Assembly (NCBI GenBank): GCA_018712345.1 | Contig: DVHG01000010.1 | Location: 186,001 to 250,000 of the forward strand | Direction of reading: 5' to 3' | Length of the DNA stretch: 64,000 nucleotides | DNA from: Candidatus Onthovicinus excrementipullorum | GTDB lineage: Bacteria; Bacillota; Clostridia; Oscillospirales; Acutalibacteraceae | Shown here: piece by piece, positions 25,735-34,306 of the stretch | Layout: every line of letters starts with the position of its first letter | Numbering within the stretch: position 1 is the first letter of the stretch | Notes under the pieces: generated by a model | What the model was told of the DNA's origin: nothing | The model's input: the letters and a program-made list of their open reading frames with translations, nothing else | Database searches by the model: none | Made by a program: the position numbers and the translations under genes

Positions 25735-28067
25735 TGATAAAATACAGAGCGCATGAGGTCGCCAAGGATTTTGGCAAGCAGAGTAAACAGATCCTGGAGA
25801 TCCTGCACAAGCACACCGACTCCGATAAAAAGGCGATGACGGCGCTGGATGAGGAGGAGCTGAACGTCATCTTTGACGTCATCACGGCCACGGACGGCGC
25901 CGTGGACAGCTTTGATGAGTATTTCAAGACGGCCTCCGCCAAAAAGGAAGAAAAGGCACCCGCGGCGGCACAGCCTGCGGCTGTGGAAAAGAAGGCGGAA
26001 GCAAAGGGCACGCAGCAGAACGCCAAGGCGGCGCAGCCCAAGCAGGAGAAGCCGGTTGTGATTCAGGCCCGCACCAAGGGTGAACTGCGCCGTGTGAATA
26101 CCCGCGGCGGAGACGTGGAACTGGATAAATATAATGAGAAGTATGACCGGCTCGCCACGGCGACGACCGGCTCCCGTCACAATTCCGACCGCAATATCAA
26201 TAAGCAGAAGCTCAAGCAGAAGTCCCGCCAGTACCGCAAGCAGGGCGTGCGCTCCCATAAGCGGGAGACGGAGGCGGAGCGACTGAAGCGTATCGCGGCT
26301 GAGCGCGCCAAGAAACCGCCGATTGAGATCACCGTCGGCGATGAGATCACCGTCGGCGATCTGGCTGCCAAGCTCAAGCGCACAGCGGCGGACGTTATTA
26401 AAAAGCTGTTTTCCCTCGGCGTGATGGCCACGGTCAATGAGACGATCGATTTTGATACTGCGGCCATCGTCGCCTCCGAGATGAACGCTAAGGTCAAGCG
26501 CGAGGTCGTCATCACCATTGAGGACCGCATCATTGATGACAGCGTGGACGATGAAAAGGATCTTGTCAAGCGCCCGCCCGTCGTCGTCGTCATGGGCCAC
26601 GTCGACCACGGTAAGACCTCCCTGCTCGATGCCATTCGCAACACGAGCGTCACGTCTACAGAGGCCGGCGGTATCACGCAGCACATCGGTGCATACCGCG
26701 TCCGGGCCAAGGGTGAGGATATCACCTTCCTCGATACGCCCGGCCATGCGGCGTTTACCTCCATGCGCGCGCGCGGCGCACAGGCCACGGATATTGCCGT
26801 CCTCGTCGTCGCGGCGGATGACGGCATCATGCCGCAGACCGTGGAGGCGATCAACCACGCCAAGGCCGCCAATGTCTCCATCATTGTGGCCATCAATAAG
26901 ATGGATAAGCCGGGCGCCAATCCGGAGCATGTCAAGCAGCAGCTTACCGAATACGATCTGGTCCCGGAGGAGTGGGGCGGCGATACGATCTGTGTCCCCG
27001 TCTCCGCCAAGACGGGTGAAAATATTGACCAGCTCCTGGAGACGATCCTCCTCGTCGCGGAGGTCAAGGAACTCAAGGCCAACCCGAACCGTGCGGCGCG
27101 CGGCGTGGTCATTGAGGCCCGGCTCGATAAGGGGCGCGGCCCGGTGGCGACCTTCCTGGTGCAGAACGGCACGCTCAACGTCGGCGATGTCGTCGTGGCC
27201 GGGAAGAGCGTGGGTAAGATCCGTGTGATGGCCAACGACAAGGGCGAGCGAGTCCAGCATGCGGGGCCGTCCGTCCCCGTGGAGGTCATGGGCATGGATG
27301 AGGTCCCCGATGCGGGCGATATCTTTGACGCCGTCACGGATGAAAAGCTCGCGCGTGCGCTCGTGGAGCAGCGCCGGCAGACGGAGAAGGAGGAGCACTT
27401 TAACGCGATGCACCGCGTCACGCTCGACAATCTCTTTGACTCCATTCAGGAGGGCGAGCGCAAGGAGCTGAACATCATCGTCAAGGCGGATGTGCAGGGC
27501 TCTGTGGAGGCCGTGCGTGAAAACCTGCTCAAGCTCTCCAATGACGAGGTCAAGGTCAACGTCATTCACGGCGCGGTCGGTGCGGTCAGCGAGTCCGACG
27601 TGATGCTGGCAAATGCGTCCGGCGCAATCATTGTCGGGTTCAACGTGCTGCCAAATGCCGTGGCCAAGGATATGGCGGAGCGCGACGGTGTGGATATCCG
27701 CATGTACCGCGTCATCTATGACTGCATTGAGGAGATTCAGGCGGCCATCAAGGGTATGCTCGCCCCCAAGGTGCGCGAGCACCGCTACGGCAGCGCGGAG
27801 GTGCGCCAGGTGTACAAAATCTCCGGCGTCGGTACAGTCGCCGGTTCCTATGTGCTCGACGGCAAGATCGTGCGTAATTCGCAGATCCGCGTCGTGCGCG
27901 ACGGTGTCATCATCGCGGAGGATGCGATTGCATCCCTCAAGCGCTTTAAGGACGATGCCAAGGAGGTCGCCTCCGGCTTTGAGTGCGGCATCGGTCTGGA
28001 AAAGTTCAACGATATCAAGGAGGGCGACGTTCTGGAGTCGTTCGCTATGGAGGAATACAGGGATTGA
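25731..28067 (+). CDS. infB: Translation initiation factor IF-2
   Basis: A 778-residue GTPase that brings fMet-tRNA to the 30S subunit. The N-terminal IF2N helix ([20 protein letters not shown]) is followed by a short Lys/Ala/Glu-rich linker (about 65-110), a second IF2N domain (196-250), the G domain (G1 GHVDHGKT at about 288, G3 DTPGHAAF, G4 NKMD, G5 SAKTG), domain II, domain III and a C-terminal fMet-tRNA-binding barrel. There are two adjacent ATGs; GGGAGG is 10 bases before 25731. An 18-base exact duplication lies in the second IF2N region. Confidence 0.97.
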   Translation: MMIKYRAHEVAKDFGKQSKQILEILHKHTDSDKKAMTALDEEELNVIFDVITATDGAVDSFDEYFKTASAKKEEKAPAAAQPAAVEKKAEAKGTQQNAKAAQPKQEKPVVIQARTKGELRRVNTRGGDVELDKYNEKYDRLATATTGSRHNSDRNINKQKLKQKSRQYRKQGVRSHKRETEAERLKRIAAERAKKPPIEITVGDEITVGDLAAKLKRTAADVIKKLFSLGVMATVNETIDFDTAAIVASEMNAKVKREVVITIEDRIIDDSVDDEKDLVKRPPVVVVMGHVDHGKTSLLDAIRNTSVTSTEAGGITQHIGAYRVRAKGEDITFLDTPGHAAFTSMRARGAQATDIAVLVVAADDGIMPQTVEAINHAKAANVSIIVAINKMDKPGANPEHVKQQLTEYDLVPEEWGGDTICVPVSAKTGENIDQLLETILLVAEVKELKANPNRAARGVVIEARLDKGRGPVATFLVQNGTLNVGDVVVAGKSVGKIRVMANDKGERVQHAGPSVPVEVMGMDEVPDAGDIFDAVTDEKLARALVEQRRQTEKEEHFNAMHRVTLDNLFDSIQEGERKELNIIVKADVQGSVEAVRENLLKLSNDEVKVNVIHGAVGAVSESDVMLANASGAIIVGFNVLPNAVAKDMAERDGVDIRMYRVIYDCIEEIQAAIKGMLAPKVREHRYGSAEVRQVYKISGVGTVAGSYVLDGKIVRNSQIRVVRDGVIIAEDAIASLKRFKDDAKEVASGFECGIGLEKFNDIKEGDVLESFAMEEYRD
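26325..26360 (+). repeat. Exact 18-base tandem duplication inside infB
   Basis: GAGATCACCGTCGGCGAT occurs twice in a row (26325-26342 and 26343-26360), giving [12 protein letters not shown] at the start of the second IF2N domain. It keeps the reading frame. Confidence 0.95.
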
Positions 28068-28073
28068 TTGGCT

Positions 28074-28104
28074 GCGGGGCACTCTGCCTGACGGGGTGCC
28101 CCGC
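28074..28104 (+). terminator. Hairpin after infB (partial terminator or processing site)
   Basis: GCGGGGCAC and GTGCCCCGC form a 9-base-pair stem 6 bases after the infB stop. A CCTTTCC stretch follows. rbfA continues 93 bases on, so read-through is needed. Confidence 0.45.
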
Positions 28105-28196
28105 CCTTTCCGTCCCATGAGTGAGCGCGGAATCTATCCGGAGCACCGGCTGTGTGCGCGGTTGATTCAGCGATTATGGGAGTGGAGGTATCAGCA

Positions 28197-28547
28197 ATGC
28201 CCAGCTATAAAAGTGCCCGGACGGCGGAGGATATCCACCGTGAGATAGCCGCCGTGATTCGGGAGCTGAAGGACCCGCGTGTCTCGGGCCGCATCCTGAC
28301 GGTGGTTCGGGTGGACATGAGCTCGGATCTGGAGTTTGGCAAGGTGTATGTCAGCTCGCTCAACGGAATGGAGGACGCCAGAGAGGCAGTTCAGGGGCTG
28401 CACAGCGCGGCCGGCTTCATCAGCCGGGAGGTATGCAGGCGTCTGCAGCTGCGCGCGCGGCCGGTTCTGGAGTTCATCGCCGATGACTCTGTAGAGCGCG
28501 GCGCCCAGATTTTCAGGAAGCTCAACGAGCTCAAGGAACACGAATGA
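28197..28547 (+). CDS. rbfA: 30S ribosome-binding factor RbfA
   Basis: A 116-residue KH-type factor for 16S rRNA maturation. SARTAEDIHREIAAVIRELKDPRVSG and VYVSSLNG then the C-terminal RPVLEFIADDSVERGAQIFRKLNEL are typical. ATG 28197 follows GGAGG by 8 bases; the open frame to 28152 lies in the intergenic hairpin area. Confidence 0.95.
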   Translation: MPSYKSARTAEDIHREIAAVIRELKDPRVSGRILTVVRVDMSSDLEFGKVYVSSLNGMEDAREAVQGLHSAAGFISREVCRRLQLRARPVLEFIADDSVERGAQIFRKLNELKEHE

Positions 28548-28580
28548 TCTTCAGCTTTGTATCATCGAGGGGGAAGTATT

Positions 28581-29531
28581 ATGGATATAGGCGTTTCCGA
28601 GACGGCTGCCCTTCTGCGGGAGAAGGATAACATTCTCATCCTGTCCCACACCCATCCGGACGGGGATACGCTCGGCTCCGCAACTGCGCTGTGCCGCGCG
28701 CTCCAGGCGCTGGGTAAGCACGCCCGCGTCACCTGTGAGGACGCGATTCCGGACAAGTTTGATTATCTGTACCGGGGATTGGATGCCATTGATTTTAAGC
28801 CGGATTTTTATGTGGCGGTGGATGTCGCCGATAAAAGGCTGCTGGGGGAGGAGTTTGTCCAGCGGTATGGCGAGCGGATCCTGCTGTGCGTTGACCACCA
28901 CCCCTCCAATACGAAGTACGCTCAGTATACGCTGCTTGATCCGAAGGCCGCGGCCACCTGTGAGCTGATTGTCCGCCTGATCCGCGCCCTGGGTGTGGAG
29001 ATGGACGCAGCTATGGCAGATGGGATCTACACGGGCCTGACGACGGATACGGGCTGCTTCCGCTATGCCAATGTGACCAGCTATACGCACCGCTATGCGG
29101 CGGATGCGATTGAGGCCGGAGCACACGCGGCGCAGATCAACCGCGTGATGTTTGAGACCATGACGCGCACCTATATGGAGCTTGAGCGCCTGGCAATGGA
29201 CGGGATCCGGTTTTTCTTTGACGGAAAGTGTGCCGTCATTACGCTGACGCAGGAGATGTACCGCAGAAGCGGATCGGGCGAGGATGAGTGCGACGCCATT
29301 GCGGCCATCCCGCGCCGGATTGAGGGCGTGGAGATCGGCATGACCCTGCGGGAGAAAAAGAATGGGAAGTTCAAGGTCTCCGTCCGCACGAACGATTCCA
29401 TTGATGCTTCCGCCGTGTGCCGTCTGATGAACGGCGGCGGCCACGCCCGCGCTGCGGGCGGCGAGGTGGACGGTCCGCTGGAGGAGGCCGTGCGTACGGC
29501 GGTCGAGGCCGCGTCCGGATTTATCGGTTAA
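28581..29531 (+). CDS. nrnA: DHH-family oligoribonuclease / pAp phosphatase NrnA
   Basis: A 316-residue phosphoesterase that degrades short oligonucleotides and pAp. It shows the DHH motifs (HTHPDGDTLGSATALC, VAVDVADKRL, DHHPSN) and the DHHA1 motif GGGHARAAGGEV near the C-terminus. ATG 28581 has GAGGGGGAA just upstream. It sits between rbfA and truB, the usual Firmicutes position. Confidence 0.92.
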   Translation: MDIGVSETAALLREKDNILILSHTHPDGDTLGSATALCRALQALGKHARVTCEDAIPDKFDYLYRGLDAIDFKPDFYVAVDVADKRLLGEEFVQRYGERILLCVDHHPSNTKYAQYTLLDPKAAATCELIVRLIRALGVEMDAAMADGIYTGLTTDTGCFRYANVTSYTHRYAADAIEAGAHAAQINRVMFETMTRTYMELERLAMDGIRFFFDGKCAVITLTQEMYRRSGSGEDECDAIAAIPRRIEGVEIGMTLREKKNGKFKVSVRTNDSIDASAVCRLMNGGGHARAAGGEVDGPLEEAVRTAVEAASGFIG

Positions 29532-29566
29532 TTGTTGAGTATAAGCGAAAGGATCTTACAGCAGCT

Positions 29567-30478
29567 ATGGCGGGAATCATTTGTCTGGACAAGCCGGAAG
29601 GGATCACCTCGTCAAAGGCGCTCGCCATCGTGCGGCGTCTGGCGGGGACGAAAAAAGCCGGGCACACCGGCACGCTGGACCCGATGGCCACAGGGGTGCT
29701 GCCCATCTTTCTGGGGCGGTCCACCCGGCTGATCGGCGCACTCCCGCCCCGTGCCAAGGAGTACCGCGCACAGGTGTGCCTGGGCCTGACGACGGATACG
29801 CTCGATATTACAGGCACAGTGCTGGAGCGCAGGGAGGCGCACGTGACCCGGGAGCAGCTCGGCGGTGCACTGGACGCTTTTGTGGGGACCACATTGCAGA
29901 CGCCCCCAATGTATTCGGCTGTATCCGTTAACGGCGTACGGCTCTATGAGCTTGCGCGGCAGGGCATAGAGGTGGAGCGCAAGCGGCGGCGGATTACCGT
30001 TTACTCAATCAGCGCGGCCGATTTTCGAGAGGGGGAGCAGGAGTTCATTCTCACGGTCCGGTGCTCGGAGGGGACGTATATCCGCACCATTGCCGACGAT
30101 CTGGGGCGTATGCTCGGCTGCGGCGCCTGCCTCAAAGCGCTGCGGCGTACATACAGCACTGGTTTTGCGCTGAGTGACTGCATTACGCTCGATCAGGCGC
30201 GCGCACTCGCGGAGAGCGGACACCTTGCGGAGCGGATCCTGCCCGAGGACCGTGCGTTCCTGGGATATGCCCCCCTGACCGTGGCACAGACGCAGGTGCG
30301 CCGCCTGCGCAATGGGGCCCCGCTGGCACTCGACCGCATCGGGCGCCCCGCGCCCGGGATCTATCGCGTCTATGAACGGGAAACCGGGATGTTCGTGGGT
30401 CTTGGCCGGGCGGACCACACCACAGGCGAGTTCCGGGCAAAATCAATTTTACCGTCAGAGGAGGGGGAGACGATTTGA
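29567..30478 (+). CDS. truB: tRNA pseudouridine(55) synthase
   Basis: A 303-residue enzyme that makes pseudouridine 55 in the T-loop of tRNAs. It shows LDKPEGITSS, the catalytic GHTGTLDPMATGVLP (Asp in TLDP) and CSEGTYIRTIADDLGR; the C-terminal part is PUA-like. ATG 29567; the AAAGGA site is 13 bases upstream, a little long. The stop overlaps the ribF start. Confidence 0.95.
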   Translation: MAGIICLDKPEGITSSKALAIVRRLAGTKKAGHTGTLDPMATGVLPIFLGRSTRLIGALPPRAKEYRAQVCLGLTTDTLDITGTVLERREAHVTREQLGGALDAFVGTTLQTPPMYSAVSVNGVRLYELARQGIEVERKRRRITVYSISAADFREGEQEFILTVRCSEGTYIRTIADDLGRMLGCGACLKALRRTYSTGFALSDCITLDQARALAESGHLAERILPEDRAFLGYAPLTVAQTQVRRLRNGAPLALDRIGRPAPGIYRVYERETGMFVGLGRADHTTGEFRAKSILPSEEGETI

Positions 30479-31404
30479 GCGCAATTCGCGGACTGGAAAA
30501 TTTGAGCGGCAGCGCGACGAGTGTTGCCCTCGGGAATTTTGACGGACTCCACATCGGGCATGTGCGCGTGCTTGCAAACGCCGCAGCTTATGCGCAGGGG
30601 GCGGAGCCCGCAGTGCTGATGTTTGAGGACCATCCACGCAAGCTGCTCAGCGGTAGAATGCCGCCGCGGCTGATTACACCCAGCCTGCGCACCCGCATGC
30701 TGCGCGGTATGGGGATCAAGCGGGAACTGTATATCGACTTTTCACAGGTTCACGCCATGAGTCCGGAATCATTTTTTCATGATCTGCTGATCGGGCAGCT
30801 GCATGCGCGTGTTCTCTCCTGCGGATATAATTACCATTTTGGCGCGGGAGGCACCGGGGGTGTAGCGCTCCTGCGTGAGCTCTGCACGGCGCACGGCGTC
30901 ACCCTCCATGTGGCAGACTGCGCGGAGTATGCCGGGGAGCCGGTCAGTTCCACCCGTATCCGGGCCGCGATTGCGGACGGCCGCGCAGAAGAGGCGCGCC
31001 GGATGCTCGGGCATCCGTTCTCCTATGACTTCAAGGTCGTGAGCGGGGACCGGCGCGGGAGGCTGCTCGGTTTCCCCACGATCAACCAGTTTTTCCCAGC
31101 GGACTATGCCGTGCCCAAGTTCGGGGTCTATGCGGCGCGTGCCTGGGTGAACGGGCGCTATTATCCCGCCATGGCCAACATCGGCGTGCGTCCTACGATC
31201 GGGACTCAGTCCATGCGCAGCGAGACATGTATCCTCGGATTTTCCGGCGATCTGTACGGGAAAAACGTAGAGGTGGGTCTGCTGGCTTACCTGCGGCCGG
31301 AGAAAAAGTTTGACGGGCTGGAGGCGCTGGCGGCCCAGATGACGGCGGATGCGGAGAGTTCGCGCCGGGCGTTTGACACAGCTGTGGCGGAAGGCTTGAC
31401 CTGA
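30475..31404 (+). CDS. ribF: Bifunctional riboflavin kinase/FAD synthetase
   Basis: A 309-residue protein: N-terminal FAD synthetase domain (VALGNFDGLHIGHVRVL, VSSTRIRAAIADGRAEEARRMLGHPF) and C-terminal riboflavin kinase (GRLLGFPTINQFFP, KFGVYAARAWVNGRYYPAMANIGVRPTIG). It converts riboflavin to FMN and FAD. TTG 30475 overlaps the truB TGA behind GAGGGGGAGA, so it is translationally coupled. Confidence 0.95.
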   Translation: MSAIRGLENLSGSATSVALGNFDGLHIGHVRVLANAAAYAQGAEPAVLMFEDHPRKLLSGRMPPRLITPSLRTRMLRGMGIKRELYIDFSQVHAMSPESFFHDLLIGQLHARVLSCGYNYHFGAGGTGGVALLRELCTAHGVTLHVADCAEYAGEPVSSTRIRAAIADGRAEEARRMLGHPFSYDFKVVSGDRRGRLLGFPTINQFFPADYAVPKFGVYAARAWVNGRYYPAMANIGVRPTIGTQSMRSETCILGFSGDLYGKNVEVGLLAYLRPEKKFDGLEALAAQMTADAESSRRAFDTAVAEGLT

Positions 31405-31415
31405 GAAAAACCCTC

Positions 31416-31444
31416 TTTACTTTTTAAAGATCTTGTGGTATACT
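31416..31444 (+). promoter_or_regulatory. Promoter of rpsO-pnp
   Basis: TTTACT (31416-31421) and TATACT (31439-31444) are 17 bases apart, with an extended TGG before the -10. Confidence 0.8.
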
Positions 31445-31450
31445 AAACAA

Positions 31451-31566
31451 GGTTATGGGCACCCGTAACCAGAGGATACCCGCTGCTCGGAGCAGGGCGT
31501 ACGCCGCATCATGCGGAGGTCACCTTACCCTGCGCTGGGGGCGCGGCAATATTTTTAATGAGGTGA
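31451..31566 (+). promoter_or_regulatory. Structured 5' leader of rpsO (likely S15 autoregulation)
   Basis: A 120-base untranslated leader carries successive hairpins: GGTTATGGG..CCCGTAACC, GCTGCTCGGAGCAGGG, CCGCATCATGCGG and GCGCTGGGGGCGC, the last close to the GAGGTG ribosome site. S15 is known to repress its own translation through leader RNAs of varying shape in different bacteria. Direct S15 binding here is inferred. Confidence 0.55.
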
Positions 31567-31571
31567 AAGCA

Positions 31572-31835
31572 ATGACAGCACAGGAAAAAACCGAAATCAT
31601 GAAGGCGTATGCACTCCACGAGGGTGACACGGGCTCTCCGGAGGTCCAGATCGCCGTTCTGACAAAGCGCATCAACGACCTGACCGAACACCTGAAGACA
31701 CACAAGAAGGATCATCACTCCCGCCGCGGCCTGCTGAAAATGGTCGGCCACAGGCGTAACCTGCTTGCATATCTTCAGAAAATCGATATCGAGCGCTATC
31801 GTGCCATCATCGAGAAGCTCGGCATCCGTAAATAA
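31572..31835 (+). CDS. rpsO: 30S ribosomal protein S15
   Basis: An 87-residue protein that binds the 16S rRNA central-domain three-way junction. [52 protein letters not shown] is diagnostic. ATG 31572 has GAGGTG 6 bases upstream. pnp follows, the common rpsO-pnp pair. Confidence 0.97.
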   Translation: MTAQEKTEIMKAYALHEGDTGSPEVQIAVLTKRINDLTEHLKTHKKDHHSRRGLLKMVGHRRNLLAYLQKIDIERYRAIIEKLGIRK

Positions 31836-31847
31836 ACATGTTGATCG

Positions 31848-31879
31848 GGGGCAGGCGATAGGATTTTATCGCCTGCCCC
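31848..31879 (+). terminator. Stable hairpin between rpsO and pnp
   Basis: GGGGCAGGCGAT and ATCGCCTGCCCC form a 12-base-pair stem with an 8-base loop. There is no strong T-run. In other bacteria a hairpin at this position is an RNase III site used in pnp autoregulation; that role is only an analogy here. Confidence 0.6.
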
Positions 31880-32034
31880 ATCGTGTGTGATTTTGCCATC
31901 AAACGCTCCCGGCGGGTTCGGGGGAGGCTTTTAGCAGTGAACCGATGGCCCGGCCTCGGACAGGCCATGGGTTTATTGCTAAGATCTCCGTCTGCTGCCT
32001 CGCCGATGCGTGTAAGATAAAGTGAGGTAGTAAA

Positions 32035-34209
32035 ATGTTCGAAAAATTTAAGAAGTTTGAAACGCAGCTCGCCGGCCGGCCGCTCGTCGTGGAGACGGGC
32101 AAGATGGCCCAGCTGGCAGGCGGTTCCTGCCTGATCCGCTATGGCGAGACGGAGGTCATGTGCACCGCCACCATGTCGGCTAAACCGCGTGAGGGGATCG
32201 ATTTCTTCCCCCTCTCCGTCGACTATGAGGAGAAGCTGTACGCCGCCGGTAAGATCCCCGGCTCCTTCCAGCGCCGCGAGGGCCGCCCGAGCGAGAAGGC
32301 GATCCTCGCCTCCCGCGTGATCGACCGCCCCATCCGCCCGCTCTTCCCCAAGGATATGCGTAACGATGTCGGCGTCGTGGCCACGGTCATGTCCGTGGAC
32401 CCGGACTGCCTGCCGGAGATCACCGCTATGATCGGCGTTTCCGTGGCCATCTCCATCTCCGATATCCCGTGGAACGGCCCCATCAGCGGCGTCTCCGTCG
32501 GCCTGGTGGACGGCGAGTTTGTCATCAACCCGACTGAGGCCCAGCGTGAGAAATCCCGCATGGCCGTGACCGTCGCCTCCACGGATCAGAAGGTTGCCAT
32601 GATTGAGGCCGGCGCCCAGGAGGTATCCGAAGAGGATATGTTCAACGGAATTATGAAGGCGCATGAGGAGAACCAGAAGATCGTTGAATTTATCAAGCAG
32701 ATCCGTGCGGAGGTCGGCCGCCCGAAGGTGGACTTCCCCTCCAATGATCCGTCCCATGAGATGTATGAGGATGTGGAGCGCATCGCGATCGACGATGTGC
32801 GTAAGGCGCTCGATACAGACGACAAGCGCGTTCGCGATGAGAACCTTCAACCCATCTACGAGCGCGTGCATGAGCTGCTCGATGAGAAATATCCCGAGGA
32901 GACGGGCAAGCTGGATGACTGCCTGTACAAGCTGCAGAAGTTCGTCGTCCGCCGCTGGCTGCTCGACGACGGCAAACGTGTGGACGGGCGCGGCATCAAC
33001 GAAATGCGCCCGCTCGCGGCGGAGGTTGGCCTGCTCAGCCGCGTGCATGGCTCCGGCATGTTCACCCGCGGCCAGACCCAGGTGCTCACCGTGACCACCC
33101 TCGGCCCGATCAGCGATGCCCAGATGCTCGACGGGATTGACAACGAGGAGTCCAAGCGCTATATCCACCACTACAACTTCCCGTCCTACTCTGTCGGTGA
33201 GACGAAACCCAGCCGCGGCCCCGGCCGCCGCGAAATCGGCCACGGTGCCCTCGCGGAGCGCGCGCTTGTCCCGGTGATCCCGAGCGTGGAGGAGTTCCCG
33301 TATACGCTGCGCCTTGTCTCCGAGGTGCTCTCCTCCAACGGCTCCACCTCTCAGGCGTCCATCTGCGGCTCCACGCTGTCCCTGATGGATGCGGGCGTCC
33401 CGATCAAAAAGCCCGTCGCCGGCATCTCCTGCGGCCTCGTCACGGAGGGCGACCGCTTTATGACCATGGTCGATATCCAGGGCCTGGAGGACTTCTTCGG
33501 CGATATGGACTTCAAGGTTGCCGGCACGAAGGACGGCATCACCGCCATCCAGATGGACCTGAAGATCGACGGCCTGACACCGGAAATTATTAAGGAGGCG
33601 CTGGAGAAAACCCGTGTCGCCCGCAACTATATCATCGATGAGATCATCCTCAAGTGCATCCCGGCGCCGCGCGCGGAGCTCTCCAAGTATGCGCCCAAGA
33701 TGCTCACCACCAAGATCCCGATTGATAAGATCAGCGAGGTTATCGGCAAGCAGGGCAAGGTCATCCAGAAGATCTGCGCCGAGTGCGACTGCAAGGTGGA
33801 TGTCGAGGAGGACGGCAGCGTGTTCGTCTCTGCTATTGATCTGGACAACGCTAAGCGCGCCCTGCTCATGGTCGAGACCATTGCCAAGGATCCGGAGATC
33901 GGCTCCATCTTCAAGGGTGTCGTGACCCGCATCATGCCGTTCGGCGCGTTCGTGGAGATCGCCCCCGGCAAGGAGGGCCTTGTCCATATCAGCCGCCTCG
34001 ATATGAAGCGTGTCGAGAAGGTGGAGGACATTGTCAACGTGGGGGATGTCGTGATCGTCAAGGTTATGGAGATCGACGATCAGGGTCGTCTGAACCTCTC
34101 CCGCCGCGATGCGCTGATGGATGTTGAGGGCCTTAAGCCCGAGCAGAGCAGCGCCCCCGCCCCGCGCCGGAACCGCGGCCATGAGTTCAAAAATCACAAC
34201 AGGCACTGA
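32035..34209 (+). CDS. pnp: Polyribonucleotide nucleotidyltransferase (PNPase)
   Basis: A 724-residue 3'-5' phosphorolytic exoribonuclease. Two RNase PH domains (about 12-145 and 325-460, the second with GRREIGHGALAERAL), KH domain (about 553-615, KISEVIGKQGKVIQKICAE) and S1 domain (about 620-690, GVVTRIMPFGAFVEIAPGKEGLVHIS) are in order, with a basic C-terminus. GTGAGG precedes the ATG. It turns over mRNA and is the last gene of this operon. Confidence 0.97.
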   Translation: MFEKFKKFETQLAGRPLVVETGKMAQLAGGSCLIRYGETEVMCTATMSAKPREGIDFFPLSVDYEEKLYAAGKIPGSFQRREGRPSEKAILASRVIDRPIRPLFPKDMRNDVGVVATVMSVDPDCLPEITAMIGVSVAISISDIPWNGPISGVSVGLVDGEFVINPTEAQREKSRMAVTVASTDQKVAMIEAGAQEVSEEDMFNGIMKAHEENQKIVEFIKQIRAEVGRPKVDFPSNDPSHEMYEDVERIAIDDVRKALDTDDKRVRDENLQPIYERVHELLDEKYPEETGKLDDCLYKLQKFVVRRWLLDDGKRVDGRGINEMRPLAAEVGLLSRVHGSGMFTRGQTQVLTVTTLGPISDAQMLDGIDNEESKRYIHHYNFPSYSVGETKPSRGPGRREIGHGALAERALVPVIPSVEEFPYTLRLVSEVLSSNGSTSQASICGSTLSLMDAGVPIKKPVAGISCGLVTEGDRFMTMVDIQGLEDFFGDMDFKVAGTKDGITAIQMDLKIDGLTPEIIKEALEKTRVARNYIIDEIILKCIPAPRAELSKYAPKMLTTKIPIDKISEVIGKQGKVIQKICAECDCKVDVEEDGSVFVSAIDLDNAKRALLMVETIAKDPEIGSIFKGVVTRIMPFGAFVEIAPGKEGLVHISRLDMKRVEKVEDIVNVGDVVIVKVMEIDDQGRLNLSRRDALMDVEGLKPEQSSAPAPRRNRGHEFKNHNRH

Positions 34210-34251
34210 TCGGCTGGATATTCTGTCCACCTGTTCATAACAGCACAATGC

Positions 34252-34294
34252 AAAGGACCCGTAGGGGGAATTCCCCCCCCCACGGGTCCTTTTT
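34252..34294. terminator. Terminator of the rpsO-pnp operon (bidirectional)
   Basis: AAAGGACCCGT pairs with ACGGGTCCTTT, with an inner GGGGG/CCCCC stem, followed by TTTT. It also faces the end of the alpha-galactosidase gene. Confidence 0.88.
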
Positions 34295-34306
34295 ATGTTG
34301 TGCAGA

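Noticed and set aside
25635-28118. 827-residue open frame on the minus strand across infB
   Set aside because: It lies opposite the whole of infB and has no family motif. Long antisense frames are common in GC-rich genes.
31807-34248. 813-residue open frame on the minus strand across pnp
   Set aside because: It mirrors the pnp coding strand, rich in Leu, Asp and His from complementary codons, and has no ribosome site.
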